Shown here: positions 42,430-51,903 of the stretch, in pieces
How positions within the stretch are numbered: position 1 is the stretch's first letter
How the letters are laid out: each line of letters starts with the position of its first letter
Assembly (NCBI GenBank): GCA_965232485.1
Contig: OZ246975.1
Location: 1,488,001 to 1,552,000 of the forward strand
DNA: 64,000 nucleotides
Direction: 5' to 3'
From: VXPQ01 sp965232485
GTDB taxonomy: Bacteria > Bacteroidota > Rhodothermia > Rhodothermales > VXPQ01
Position numbers and translations under genes: made by a program
The notes under the pieces: generated by a model
What the model was told of the DNA's origin: nothing
The model's input: only the letters and a program-made list of their open reading frames with translations
The model's database searches: none

Positions 42430-42744
42430 CTATTTTTGATAATGTTGGTTGGTGGAACGCAACCGCGCCTTGTACTTCTTGAGCCGTCGGCGCAAAATCC
42501 GCGTACATTCGTCGAGGGCTTCCTCGTGCGTAGCGCCGTCGCTGCTCGCGGTAAGCGTCTGCTGGTACACATGCACGATAACCTCCGCGGATTTGACCTT
42601 GTCCGGGTGGCCATTCCCGGAGAATACGATGCGCGCCTCTGTGATGCCGTCGTACACCTGCTCCAGCTTCGCCAGCCGGGCCTCGGCATATTCCTTGAGC
42701 GCCGAAGAAGCATCGAAATGACGGGCCGTAATTTGTGTTTGCAT
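42430..42744 (-). CDS. hpf: Ribosome hibernation-promoting factor (HPF/RaiA, short form)
   Basis: A 104-aa protein of the S30AE family that binds between the ribosomal subunits in slow growth and blocks mRNA/tRNA binding. Family features are TQITARHFDASSALKEYAEA, the central strand ARIVFSGNGHPDKVKSAEVI and a basic end (RRRLKKYKARLRS). The ATG at 42744 is supported by AAGGAGG seven bases before it. The length matches short HPF rather than long HPF, which has an extra dimerisation domain. Transcribed ahead of the DoxX gene on the same strand. Confidence 0.9.
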   Translation of the reverse strand: MQTQITARHFDASSALKEYAEARLAKLEQVYDGITEARIVFSGNGHPDKVKSAEVIVHVYQQTLTASSDGATHEEALDECTRILRRRLKKYKARLRSTNQHYQK

Positions 42745-42864
42745 AGGATACCTCCTTGCGTCGAACAACCTTGGTGATGCCGCGCAAACGCGCACCCCTT
42801 CGTATTACGGAATAGACGGGAAATTATCAACGAATACGGCGATAAAAAAGGGAATTCCTGCCCC

Positions 42865-43317
42865 TCATGCCAGAAAATATCCCGTTGCGCGCAGATATCG
42901 ATCTTCGATCTCGCGCATTCCGGCCTTGTCCGCCGGGGTTTTGTCGCGATAGCCAATCAGGTGCAAAAGGCCGTGGATCGCATAGCGCATGGCTTCCTCC
43001 TCTTCGTCCGCCCCGAATTCCCGGCAACGTTCGCGAGCCGTATCGAAATCGACGTATATTTCTCCGTCCACCGCCTGTACCTTCGGGTCCGCCTGTTCGG
43101 AGCCATAATCGAAGGCCAGCACGTCCGTAGGCTCGTCGCGATTCAGGTAGCGCCGGTGCATATCCTGCACTGTCTCGCGACAGGCCACCACCAGCGCAAG
43201 ATGGCGAACCGCGACGCCCTCGGCGGACAGCACATGCGTCAAAACGCGGCGAAAACGATCCGCCGGAAGGCCACAGGACGCATGCTGCAACGCTACCGTG
43301 AAATCGTCCTCGTACAT
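42865..43317 (-). CDS. ybeY: Endoribonuclease YbeY
   Basis: A 150-aa zinc-dependent single-strand RNase of rRNA maturation and ribosome quality control. The core NRDEPTDVLAFDY, GEIYVDFDTARER and the metal site HGLLHLIGYRDK (H115, H119) are present. The third ligand, His in the GYDH of most bacteria, is replaced by the GYRDKT form usual in Bacteroidota. The start at 43317 shares one base with the stop of the preceding gene (TGATG), so translation is coupled. The longer open frame upstream overlaps that gene and is discarded. Confidence 0.92.
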   Translation of the reverse strand: MYEDDFTVALQHASCGLPADRFRRVLTHVLSAEGVAVRHLALVVACRETVQDMHRRYLNRDEPTDVLAFDYGSEQADPKVQAVDGEIYVDFDTARERCREFGADEEEEAMRYAIHGLLHLIGYRDKTPADKAGMREIEDRYLRATGYFLA

Positions 43318-43772
43318 CAACGAAGGTCGTCGAAAAGCGTCTCGGTCATCGAGAGCGCAACGCTGCTCATGACGAGTTCCGGGGCCAATTGCGTGAAATC
43401 GGCGGAAAGCAGCCTTTCGTCCACATTCGAATACAGCGAACATCCCGCTTCCCGCTCGATCACAAGTCCATGCGCAACGCCCGCTCGCCGCGCAAAGAAA
43501 AGAACTTCGCCCAGTTCTTCGCTGGCAATGAACCCCGTACACCCTTGGAGTTGCAGGAACGAGCCGATAGCGTATACGGAAATGAGGTTATCGGCCTGAT
43601 CTTCTCCTACCTCGCCCGGCAGGTCCAGCTCCGGCGTGATTTCCAGCGAGAGCCGCCGACCGCTTGCCTCATCCAGCAGTTCATAGCGAACCATAGCGGG
43701 TTCTCGCCGAACCGGTACGCCCAGCACGGTGGCGATGCGATCAAAGTCCTTGTCGGAAAATGCGAAAGGCAT
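43317..43772 (-). CDS. Uncharacterised cytosolic protein upstream of ybeY
   Basis: A 151-aa protein without a signal peptide or membrane segment and with no family recognised. It is acidic, with a central strand-rich part (MVRYELLDEASGRRLSLEIT; LISVYAIGSFLQLQGCTGFI) and a helical end. The codon pattern and composition match the backbone, and the stop-start overlap (TGATG) with ybeY argues that it is a real translated gene. A role linked to YbeY is possible but unproven. Confidence 0.6.
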   Translation of the reverse strand: MPFAFSDKDFDRIATVLGVPVRREPAMVRYELLDEASGRRLSLEITPELDLPGEVGEDQADNLISVYAIGSFLQLQGCTGFIASEELGEVLFFARRAGVAHGLVIEREAGCSLYSNVDERLLSADFTQLAPELVMSSVALSMTETLFDDLR

Positions 43773-43828
43773 AACAGAAACGCGCCTGCATAAAACAAAC
43801 GACCGCGCAAGGAAAAGGGCCGCGGGCC

Positions 43829-44125
43829 TTAGTACGGCTCTTCGGGATATTCCTCCGGCTCAGGGGGAACGCCGTCGTCTTCCCAGGAATAATTCTCATA
43901 CCCCTCCTCTTCCTCGCCGGGAATGACATTCACGGCGTGCAACCCCTTGGCGCCTTCTTCCAGATCGAACGCGACGCCTTGCTCCTTCCGTAAGGTTTTA
44001 AACCGCTCCTGGCTCTGGATCGAGGAGTAATGCACAAAAATGTCCGCTCCTCCGTCCGGGTTCACGATAAAACCGTAACCTCTTTTAGCGTCGAACCATT
44101 TTACGACGCTCTGGTGCGTACTCAT
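43829..44125 (-). CDS. Cold-shock domain protein with acidic tail
   Basis: A 98-aa protein. Residues 1-70 are a cold-shock domain with both RNA-binding motifs (KRGYGFIV and DIFVHYSSI) and the usual start VVKWFDAKRGYGF. Residues about 70-98 form an acidic Glu/Tyr-rich tail (GEEEEGYENYSWEDD) that classical CspA lacks. Such proteins melt RNA secondary structure. The 119-base upstream leader after the predicted promoter is long, as in cold-regulated csp mRNAs. Confidence 0.9.
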   Translation of the reverse strand: MSTHQSVVKWFDAKRGYGFIVNPDGGADIFVHYSSIQSQERFKTLRKEQGVAFDLEEGAKGLHAVNVIPGEEEEGYENYSWEDDGVPPEPEEYPEEPY

Positions 44126-44250
44126 GACAATGTTTCTGAAATTCGAATTCGGGTGGTTTGGCGACAAGCGGCCTGCCTGGCGCGAAATGTTTGCGATTCG
44201 CCTCGAAGTTTTCGGCAAAAATCCGGGGTATAAGAAAGATACGACAAAAA

Positions 44251-44278
44251 ACTATAGCATACCAACCTTCTTATGCAA
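44251..44278 (-). promoter_or_regulatory. Promoter of the cold-shock gene, long leader
   Basis: On the minus strand TTGCAT (44278-44273) and TATAGT (44256-44251) are 16 bases apart. Transcription would begin near 44244 and leave an untranslated leader of about 120 bases before the ATG at 44125, which fits cold-shock gene regulation. Confidence 0.5.
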
Positions 44279-44335
44279 ATTTTTCATGCTACCGCAAAAA
44301 AGTCGGCGGCGGCGCGCGCGCCCCCCTGTCACAGG

Positions 44336-47284
44336 CTATTCGAGACTGTCCTCCTCAAGCAACCTTTCGTATTGCTCGTCCGCCGTACGATACTCTTCCG
44401 CAGACCTCCTGAGCGTAGCATCTTCGAAAATGTCCGCAAGGCGTCCGCTGAGCGCCGCCGCGGCTTCGTAATCGTTCACCTGGAGATAAATACCCCGAAG
44501 TATTTGCAAATACGATCCAGCGCGTTCCAGTTCGGAGGTCGACGCCGCTCGCTCAAGGCGCCACAGGAGCATTGGTTCGGCGCCTTTTGCGATATCGACC
44601 GCTTTTTCGACATAGCCGGCTTCAAAATAGGCCCGCGCCAACAACAGATGCGATTGCTCGTCGCCAGGGATCGTATCGAACGGAACCTTCGCCATCAGCG
44701 TGTCGAGCAAGACGCCCGCCTGTTCCCCTTCTCCGGCTAACGCAAGCGACTGGGCGGTGTGGGCGAAAATATTCCGGTAATTGTCTACCATCCTCCGGGT
44801 CGTTTCGTCGTAATAGACCGTCGGATTGTCCAGGTTGCGGAATCGGAATTTTTCCAGCACGCGCGGCGCGACGGACGGTACGACGCGCCCGAACTGTTCT
44901 CCATGCCGGACAGGCACGATCTTCAGCGCTTGCCCTTCAAGATGGAAAAAATCCTGCAAGTCGAGTTGGCCGTCCGGGCTGACCGTCACCGCAAAATACA
45001 CGGGACGCCGCCACCCTTCTCGCGCATTGGTGGCCACAATGTCCAGCGAGGCCTGATCGGCGACGTACAACATGCTGTATTCGTCGTTGTAGGGCCGGCC
45101 TTCCAGGCGCCAGCGCATCGGGTTCATAATCAGGCTGGTGTCGGCGACGGCGGACAGAAACACCTCCGACTCCTGGTCGAACCAATCCGTGTTCACCGGT
45201 AGTTCGATATCCCGCGGCGTCCAGGGAGCCACGCTAATCTGGTCGATCATTTCATCGGACATGGCGAAGGAAATCGGCGGCGATTCCCGCGACCACTGAT
45301 GCTTGAGCTGCCGGATGTACCAGGACGTATTGAGCAACGACAGGTTCACGACGCGCACATCCCTCCGTTCGCCCTCAACCTCCTGCAAATACCAGAGCGG
45401 AAATGTGTCGTTGTCGCCGTTGGTGAACAGGATGGCTTCTTCCTCCAGCCCGTTCAACAGGTTCCAGGCGTAATCCGGCGCCACGTAATTGCCGGACCGG
45501 TCGCGTTCGAACCAGTTTTCCTGCGCCATCCAGGCAGGCACGGCCAGAAACAGGAGTGCCCCCAGCGCCAGCATGGCGGCGCGAACCTTCGATCGGTCCC
45601 ACCTTTCCCCGATCATTTCGCGCAAGGAACAGAGGAGGCTGGTGGCGCCCAATCCTATCCAGAAGGAAAATGCAAAGAAACTGGCCACATAAGCATAGTC
45701 CCGCTCCCGAGGCTGGAACGGCGTCTGATTCAGATACGCCACAATGCCGAGACCCGTAATAAGAAACAGCGTTAGCACGCTCAACGCCCGCCGCCAGTCC
45801 CGCCTGAAGTGAAATCCGGCGCCGAGCAGCCCGAGCAACAAGGGCAACGCATAATATCCATTGCGGGACGCCCGGGATGAAGGCGTTGTCGCAAGGCGCT
45901 CGTTCGCCCCGGCCTCCCCATCGACAAAAAGGAATTCCGTGTCCGGCAAACATAGATCTCGCCCGGAGGCCCGGCGGTGGTTTTCGCAAATACGGTCGTC
46001 GATAAATCCGAACCCGGTCGCGAACGGCGCATCCTGCTGATCGCTTGCCCGACCCACGAATTGCCACAGGAAATAGCGGACGTACATGTGGTTAACCTGG
46101 TATTCCCAAAAGAACTCCCAGTCCGAATCGTACTGCGCATACGCGGAATGATGCGACGGTTCCGGGGAATACCTGCGAGGGAAAAATTTCTCCTGCGAGA
46201 AATCAATGTTGCGGATCCGGTCGTCGAACGCGTATCCCTTCAGAAGCGGCGTTTGACCGTATTGCTCGCGTTTCAGGTAGGAAACGATGGCCTCGGTCGT
46301 TTCCGGATCGTTCTCGTCGATAGGCGGATCTGCGGCGCTGCGAATGAAGATCAGGGCATAGGTCGAATACCCGATTAGCACAACCGCAAAACTCAAGGCC
46401 ACAAGATTGGCCGTAGCCCACCCTCGTTTGTGCGTGCGCCATACGCTGAAGACGGCGGCGGCGATCACGAACAGCGTGAACAGCACAGGCGTCCCGGTTT
46501 GCCCGGCGATGGACGGCAGATACTGCACGACGCCGGGATATACGATTAGGAAAACGACGACCGATATGCATCCGGTCCACAGTATGCCGCGCCACCGCTG
46601 CGCCATGCCCCAGGAAGGTTTTTCGATTTCCGTGAAATAAACGATCAGGGCAATGAAGAATACGGCCAGCAGATTGAGCAGATGCACCCCGATGGCAAGG
46701 CCCACCAGGTAAAAAATGAGCACGAGGTAGCGGTGTGCGTACCGTCCCGACGGACGCTGATCCCGGGCGAAGGCCCGCTCTTCCTTGCGGGTTTCCTCGC
46801 TCCACTTCATGACCAGCCAGACAACGAGGGCCGTAAAGCACATCGACAGGCCGTACACTTCGGCCTCGACGGCATTGAACCAGAACGAATCCGTGGCGGC
46901 GAACGCGATGGCGCCAACGACGCCGCCCGTCAGGGCTGCGATGCGGTGTTCGGGGGACGAATCCTCGTCGCCTCGTTCCTGCACGTGCCACTCGCGCACG
47001 AGCCGCACGATAATCAGGTGCGTAAGGAGCACCGTAACGGCGCTGGCCAGCACGGACACGAAGTTTACGGAAAGCGCCACGTACGCGGTGGGCGCGAACA
47101 TGGAAAAGAGGCGCCCGACCAGCATGTAGAATGGCGCGCCCGGCGGGTGGGATACCTCGAGCAGGTTGGCGATGGCGATAAATTCGCCCGCATCCCAGAA
47201 AGAGGCCGTCGGCGCTACGGTAAGCCCGTACAGCACGAGTGCAAACAGAAAAACGGCGCCTGCAACAATTCTATGGGTGGTCAT
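44336..47284 (-). CDS. DUF2723 membrane protein (TMEM260/glycosyltransferase-like) with TPR tail
   Basis: A 982-aa protein from the ATG at 47284; in-frame ATG 47296 and TTG 47311 are alternatives. The N-terminal half has a dozen membrane helices and the DUF2723 signature (LTVAPTASFWDAGEFIAIAN; LEVSHPPGAPFYMLVGRLFS), where the conserved acidic residues are typical of GT-C glycosyltransferases. The middle is periplasmic and holds FTNGDNDTFPLWYLQEVEGE. The last part (about 850-982) is helical and TPR-like. The family is near-universal in Bacteroidota and related to eukaryotic TMEM260 O-mannosyltransferases. The bacterial substrate is not established here. Confidence 0.88.
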   Translation of the reverse strand: MTTHRIVAGAVFLFALVLYGLTVAPTASFWDAGEFIAIANLLEVSHPPGAPFYMLVGRLFSMFAPTAYVALSVNFVSVLASAVTVLLTHLIIVRLVREWHVQERGDEDSSPEHRIAALTGGVVGAIAFAATDSFWFNAVEAEVYGLSMCFTALVVWLVMKWSEETRKEERAFARDQRPSGRYAHRYLVLIFYLVGLAIGVHLLNLLAVFFIALIVYFTEIEKPSWGMAQRWRGILWTGCISVVVFLIVYPGVVQYLPSIAGQTGTPVLFTLFVIAAAVFSVWRTHKRGWATANLVALSFAVVLIGYSTYALIFIRSAADPPIDENDPETTEAIVSYLKREQYGQTPLLKGYAFDDRIRNIDFSQEKFFPRRYSPEPSHHSAYAQYDSDWEFFWEYQVNHMYVRYFLWQFVGRASDQQDAPFATGFGFIDDRICENHRRASGRDLCLPDTEFLFVDGEAGANERLATTPSSRASRNGYYALPLLLGLLGAGFHFRRDWRRALSVLTLFLITGLGIVAYLNQTPFQPRERDYAYVASFFAFSFWIGLGATSLLCSLREMIGERWDRSKVRAAMLALGALLFLAVPAWMAQENWFERDRSGNYVAPDYAWNLLNGLEEEAILFTNGDNDTFPLWYLQEVEGERRDVRVVNLSLLNTSWYIRQLKHQWSRESPPISFAMSDEMIDQISVAPWTPRDIELPVNTDWFDQESEVFLSAVADTSLIMNPMRWRLEGRPYNDEYSMLYVADQASLDIVATNAREGWRRPVYFAVTVSPDGQLDLQDFFHLEGQALKIVPVRHGEQFGRVVPSVAPRVLEKFRFRNLDNPTVYYDETTRRMVDNYRNIFAHTAQSLALAGEGEQAGVLLDTLMAKVPFDTIPGDEQSHLLLARAYFEAGYVEKAVDIAKGAEPMLLWRLERAASTSELERAGSYLQILRGIYLQVNDYEAAAALSGRLADIFEDATLRRSAEEYRTADEQYERLLEEDSLE

Positions 47285-47379
47285 GGAGAATGGCATGTAC
47301 GGGAAAAACAATCCTGTTGTTAACGCCGACCGGTACCGGGCGTTTCATGGGGCGGACGGGGATTGGAATTACCCACCCC

Positions 47380-47556
47380 TCAAGCCATGCGCCGTTCGAG
47401 GCGCTCCTTGTCCTCCGGCGCGGCGTCAAGGGGCGCGGCGACCACGACGGACGCATCGGGCTCGACAGCAATCTCAAGCGTACTCCGCTCGCGGCGAGAC
47501 ACGGCGAACGCAATCCTGCCCGAACCGAATTCGATGCTTTGACGCTCGGTGGTCAT
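47380..47556 (-). pseudogene. Truncated YgjP/DUF45 metallopeptidase gene of R-M system 2
   Basis: An ATG at 47556 overlaps the hsdR stop (ATGA) and begins TTERQSIEFGSGRIAFAVSR and then RSTLEIAVEPDASVVVAAP, the N-terminal strand block of DUF45 metallopeptidases. The frame ends after 58 codons (ERRMA then TGA), long before the HExxH zinc site. No rest of the gene was seen downstream before the DUF2723 gene. The full-length counterpart in system 1 occupies the same position after hsdR. Confidence 0.7.
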
Positions 47557-50500
47557 GCCGGGAACCTCGCTCGCGCCACCTTCATGATCTTTTGCTGCAA
47601 TTCGTCCAGAACCTCCGTCGGCAAGTCGATCCCCTTTTCGTCGCGAAGGACATCGAAGAAATAATCGTCGATCGCATTGCGCATGGCGTTCTGGGCCTCT
47701 TCATTCGACCACACATCCACAATGTGTCTCTGCTTGACGATTTCGACAAGCGCTCGCGCAACCTCGGCGATCAGATCGCGATCAGGACCCTGTTCGTTTT
47801 CCCGGACCAGTTTGTCGTCAAGCACTCCGAAGAAAGCCAGTGCGTCTTCGTCGCCGCGCAAACTTTCCGGCGCATCGCGCCCCCTGTCCTTTCTGGCGAC
47901 CTTCCGGGCCAGCTCGACAACCGTATTCAGATACCTGCTCTCGGAAATCCTGCGGTCGCGGTAGCTACGCATCGTTTCCTCGAGCAGCTTCGAGAACCGT
48001 TCGTAGAACGCCGGATCCTTCTCCATGCTCTCCGTAATCGCTCGCCTCGTCGCGCTGGCGATCCGGTCCGCCTTCGAAGCATCCGAGATTCCGGTTTCCG
48101 AGAGGACGGCGTTCAGCGCATTCGGATCGTTGATATTGATTAGGGGAATGATCGTCCCGGCAGGCAGCGCAGCGACATGATCGTCCAGTAACCTGCGGAT
48201 TTTCGGTTCGCATTCCCGTACGTTCACCACCTCCTGGTAACGAAGTCGCACGGAACGCCGAAGCTCGCTGAACTGCTTCCAGTCGTTTTTCAGGCGAGCG
48301 ATTTCCGCATCGCCGAACTCATCGTACAACTTGTCCGACGATAGCGAAATGTGGAGACAGCGGCTGAACGCCCGGAGACGTTCGTAAAAATCTTCGCGGA
48401 TCGCTTCATCGGACAGGAACTGCTCAAACTGCTCCATATCCTTCTTGTTGGCGACTGTCTTGAATGCGTCCCAGAGATGGTCGTGCAGTTGGGGAAGTTT
48501 GCGAATTTCCTCGCGCACGTCATGCACGGCGCCGACAAGATCGTCGGGATCGTACCCCTCGAAAGCGCTATACGCGGTCAGGGCGGCGTCGAGTTCGCCA
48601 AGCAACCCCTCGTAGTCGATAATGAAACCGAACTGCTTTTCGATTGGCCGGCCTTCCGGCCCCTCTTCTTCATACAAACGATTCACGCGAGCGATAGCCT
48701 GCAAAAGGGTGTGTCCGCGAAGCGGCTTGCACACGTAAAGCACTGTGTTCCGCGGCGCATCGAAGCCGGTCAGCAACTTCGAAACCACGATCAGAATCTC
48801 CGGTTCGGTCGCATCCTTGAATGCGTCGATGATTTCCCGGTTATACGTTTTCTCGGTCCCGAATCGCGCCATCATCCGGTCCCAGAACCGGCGCGCGAGA
48901 TCCCTGGAATCCCGATCGACTTCTTCGTTTCCTTCCTTGTCGTCGGGCGGGGAAATAACGATTTCGCTGGTAACATGGCCAATCTCGTCCAGCATCTCCT
49001 TGAAACGCACGGCCGCCGCCTTGGACGGAGCCACGAGTTGCGCCTTGAAACCGGTTCCCTGCCAATGCTGGCGAAAATGTTCGGAAATATCGAAGGCTTT
49101 CGCGCGAATGGTCTGTTCGGTCTTCGACAGTGCGTCCATGCGCGAAAATTTGCGTTTCAGGTCGGCCTTTTGGGCCTCGTTCAACCCTTCGCTTATTTTG
49201 TCGAACCACTGGTCGATTACATCGGGCGCAATCTTCTGCTCGACCAGACGCCCCTCGTAAAGAAGCGGCGCCACCGCCCCGTCTTCGACCGCCTCGTTGA
49301 TGGCGTACTGGTGAATCAGGCCGCCGAAGGTCGCAAAGGTGTTTTTCTCCCGCTTGAGCAGCGGCGTACCGGTGAAACCGATGTAGCAGGCCCTGGGCAG
49401 AATCCTGCGCATCCGGGCGGCAAGTTGACCGTGTCCGCCATAGCGGCCTGTCTGCGAACGGTGGCTTTCGTCGACCAGTACGAAAATGTTGGCGTCGTCG
49501 TCTACATATTCGGCTTTGTTCGCCGCCGCGTAGAATTTGTTGACGACGGTCGCGATCAAAGGCTTCCGGCTACGGATCAGTTCGATGAGATTTTTTCCGC
49601 TCGTCGCTCGAACAGGCTCCATGTCGCAGGACTTGAAGGTGGCCTTGATTTGCTTGTCGAGATTGTCGCGGTCCGTGACAATGACGATGCGCGGATTGCG
49701 AATATCCGGATCCAGAGCAAGCGCCCGCCCCAGCATCACCATGGTCAGCGACTTGCCCGAACCCTGCGTATGCCATACGACGCCGCCCTTCCGCCGTCCT
49801 TCCATATCGAACTGTTTGACCCGCTGCATGACGGCCAGTACGCCGAAGAACTGCTGGTGGCGAGCGATCTTTCGCTTGCCGGCGTCGAATACGGTGAAGC
49901 GTCGAACCAGATCAAGCAGGCGCTCCGGACGAGCAAGCGCATAAAGCGCCCTGTCCTGTTCGGTGATTTCCCGGCCGCCATCTGCGGTCAGCACGTCGAA
50001 GTATGGGCGCGCATCGGACAAGCTGCCGGAGTATACCGCTTGTTTCTCGGCGACCTTCAAGGGCTGGTTAGCCAGTTTATACAGCGCCGCAGACGAGCGG
50101 GATTTGCCCGTATCCGCTTCCGGGATGACCGGATACCGCGCAACGGACGCCTGCGAAGCAGCCATTTCGGCAAGACTTCCAGCGATGTCCTGATCCTCCG
50201 ACCATGCCTGCCAGAATTTCCACGGCGTGCCCACCGTGGCGTAGCGGGCCTCCTGCCGATTCATGACCATGAGCAACTGCGCAAAGTGGAAGAGTTGCGG
50301 TATCTGATCCTCGTTCTGGTAACCGATCAACTGGCTTCCGGCTTTTTTGAGGCTTTCGGTCGGGCGTTTGTTTTCGACGACCAGAAACGGGACGCCGTTT
50401 ACGTACCCCACGATGTCGCAACGCCGGGTCTGCTCGCTGGCCGCGCGCTCAACAACCACCTCGGAGGCTACGTGAAAAACATTGTTCTCGGGCGTTTCCC

Positions 50501-50873
50501 AGTCGATGTAGCGAAAGGACCACGACTTCGAATCTCCCTTAATGGTTTTGGCGATGGTCGTGCCCAGCGCGAGGGCGTCGTAGATATCCTGGTTTGTGCC
50601 GCGCAATCCCTTGAGCCGGTCAGGCGTCGGCTTGAGCCGCCGGATCGCCTCGTGTATATCCTCCAGATCGAACGGATACTCCTCTCCGCGGTAGGTGAAT
50701 CGGTTGATCCGGCGCAATTGCTCGACCAGTATTTCCTCAAGCAACACGTTGCGCAAGCGATCGCCGCGCAGGTTCCTGACCTCGGCCTGGGAAAGCGGCT
50801 CGAACCCGAGCGCCACGAGGAGCTGGACGGCCGGAATCTGGGACTGGTGCTTTTCGGCGGGGTTGAAGGTCAT
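47553..50873 (-). CDS. hsdR: Type I restriction enzyme subunit HsdR (system 2)
   Basis: A 1106-aa motor-nuclease of a different lineage from the system 1 HsdR; there is little similarity outside the motifs. The nuclease site is RCDIVGYVNGVPFLVVENKR (D153, E167, K169). The helicase motifs are TQGSGKSLTMVML, LVDESHRSQTGRYGG and FTGTPLLKREKNTFA, with a later LLTGFDAPRNTVLYV block. All catalytic residues are kept, so the subunit could be active. The ATG at 50873 is chosen (an ATG at 50891 is upstream). It follows the RhuM-HsdS chimera by 156 bases and overlaps the truncated metallopeptidase gene by ATGA. Confidence 0.94.
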   Translation of the reverse strand: MTFNPAEKHQSQIPAVQLLVALGFEPLSQAEVRNLRGDRLRNVLLEEILVEQLRRINRFTYRGEEYPFDLEDIHEAIRRLKPTPDRLKGLRGTNQDIYDALALGTTIAKTIKGDSKSWSFRYIDWETPENNVFHVASEVVVERAASEQTRRCDIVGYVNGVPFLVVENKRPTESLKKAGSQLIGYQNEDQIPQLFHFAQLLMVMNRQEARYATVGTPWKFWQAWSEDQDIAGSLAEMAASQASVARYPVIPEADTGKSRSSAALYKLANQPLKVAEKQAVYSGSLSDARPYFDVLTADGGREITEQDRALYALARPERLLDLVRRFTVFDAGKRKIARHQQFFGVLAVMQRVKQFDMEGRRKGGVVWHTQGSGKSLTMVMLGRALALDPDIRNPRIVIVTDRDNLDKQIKATFKSCDMEPVRATSGKNLIELIRSRKPLIATVVNKFYAAANKAEYVDDDANIFVLVDESHRSQTGRYGGHGQLAARMRRILPRACYIGFTGTPLLKREKNTFATFGGLIHQYAINEAVEDGAVAPLLYEGRLVEQKIAPDVIDQWFDKISEGLNEAQKADLKRKFSRMDALSKTEQTIRAKAFDISEHFRQHWQGTGFKAQLVAPSKAAAVRFKEMLDEIGHVTSEIVISPPDDKEGNEEVDRDSRDLARRFWDRMMARFGTEKTYNREIIDAFKDATEPEILIVVSKLLTGFDAPRNTVLYVCKPLRGHTLLQAIARVNRLYEEEGPEGRPIEKQFGFIIDYEGLLGELDAALTAYSAFEGYDPDDLVGAVHDVREEIRKLPQLHDHLWDAFKTVANKKDMEQFEQFLSDEAIREDFYERLRAFSRCLHISLSSDKLYDEFGDAEIARLKNDWKQFSELRRSVRLRYQEVVNVRECEPKIRRLLDDHVAALPAGTIIPLININDPNALNAVLSETGISDASKADRIASATRRAITESMEKDPAFYERFSKLLEETMRSYRDRRISESRYLNTVVELARKVARKDRGRDAPESLRGDEDALAFFGVLDDKLVRENEQGPDRDLIAEVARALVEIVKQRHIVDVWSNEEAQNAMRNAIDDYFFDVLRDEKGIDLPTEVLDELQQKIMKVARARFPA

Positions 50874-51029
50874 GGCATGATGCAGCGGCAAATTAATTTG
50901 GGATCCTTGCGTACCGTGGTTATTTTAAGTGGAAAGGATTGGGAATTTCCCGGTCGACAATGGGGGGGTTCGGGTTTTCCCGGGCCCCTTTTTGTTTTTT
51001 CGAGACCGCAAGCGTTCAAGGAAAGCATT

Positions 51030-51902
51030 TCAGTCATGTCTTCCCTCCACAAGTACGCGCCATTCGCCTGTGAGCAGTTTTTGCATGAGGCCTCGTTTTT
51101 GATCTCTAATTAATTTCAGTGTTTGCGCTTCCAGGTTAAGTTCGCGATCAGCTTGAGCAAGGATTTCAACGATCCTGTCCTGTTCGGTTTGGTTAGGCAG
51201 CCTTACATAGGAAGCCAGAAAATCATCCGGAGCAATCCTGCGGGCTTTTCGCTGACCGCGAGCCAAATGAACTTGCTGGCTATAGAATGCAGGTCGCGTG
51301 AGATATTCGCCAAAAGTCACATGAGGAGCATCTTGTTCACCCAAAGAGATTAGATGCGAGCAAAGCCAATTACGATATCGTTCCTTCGCCGCCTTCAACC
51401 CCTCCAACTTCTCAATCGCCTCGTCCCATGTCCTCAGAATCTCGGCGAGCAGGCGCTCGAAATAATCCTCGCCCAGGAACGCGCCGCGCTCCATGCGCTC
51501 TTTGTCCAGCACATAACCCTTGATGGCGTACTCGCGCAGAACCTGCGTGGCCCACCGGCGAAATTGCGTGGCCCGGATCGAGTTCACCCGGTATCCGACC
51601 GAAATAATAGCGTCCAGATCGTAAAATTGGGTGTTGTAGGTTTTTCCGTCGGCGGCAGTTATTCGAAATTTCCGAATAACTGCATCGGGGGCCAGTTCAC
51701 CAGACTTGAAGATGTTTCCCAAATGCTCATTAATCGTAGGAACGCTAACCCCGAACAATTCGGCCATCATCTTCTGGGTCAGCCAGATGGTTTCGTCCTG
51801 ATAGCGGACTTCAATGCTGTCCCCGCCGACCTGATGGGTGAAGATCAGAAACTCGGCGGCGCTGCTGCGGATGGCGACCGATTTCGTCGTTTCGCGGGGC
51901 AT
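51030..51902 (-). CDS. RhuM-HsdS chimeric protein in the hsdS slot of system 2
   Basis: A 290-aa protein whose first part (about 1-135) is RhuM-like: TIWLTQKMMAELFGVSVPTI, FRITAADGKTYNTQFYDLDA and YRVNSIRATQFRRWATQVLR. The second part is HsdS-like. It contains ILRTWDEAIEKLEGLKAAKE (conserved central helix), a short segment matching only the end of a target-recognition domain (RRIAPDDFLASYVRLPNQTE), and the distal conserved helix ending GLMQKLLTGEWR. Most of both recognition domains is gone. The ATG at 51902 starts one base after the hsdM stop. It probably arose by recombination of rhuM into hsdS. Whether it still joins HsdM is unknown. Confidence 0.72.
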   Translation of the reverse strand: MPRETTKSVAIRSSAAEFLIFTHQVGGDSIEVRYQDETIWLTQKMMAELFGVSVPTINEHLGNIFKSGELAPDAVIRKFRITAADGKTYNTQFYDLDAIISVGYRVNSIRATQFRRWATQVLREYAIKGYVLDKERMERGAFLGEDYFERLLAEILRTWDEAIEKLEGLKAAKERYRNWLCSHLISLGEQDAPHVTFGEYLTRPAFYSQQVHLARGQRKARRIAPDDFLASYVRLPNQTEQDRIVEILAQADRELNLEAQTLKLIRDQKRGLMQKLLTGEWRVLVEGRHD

Positions 51903-51903
51903 G

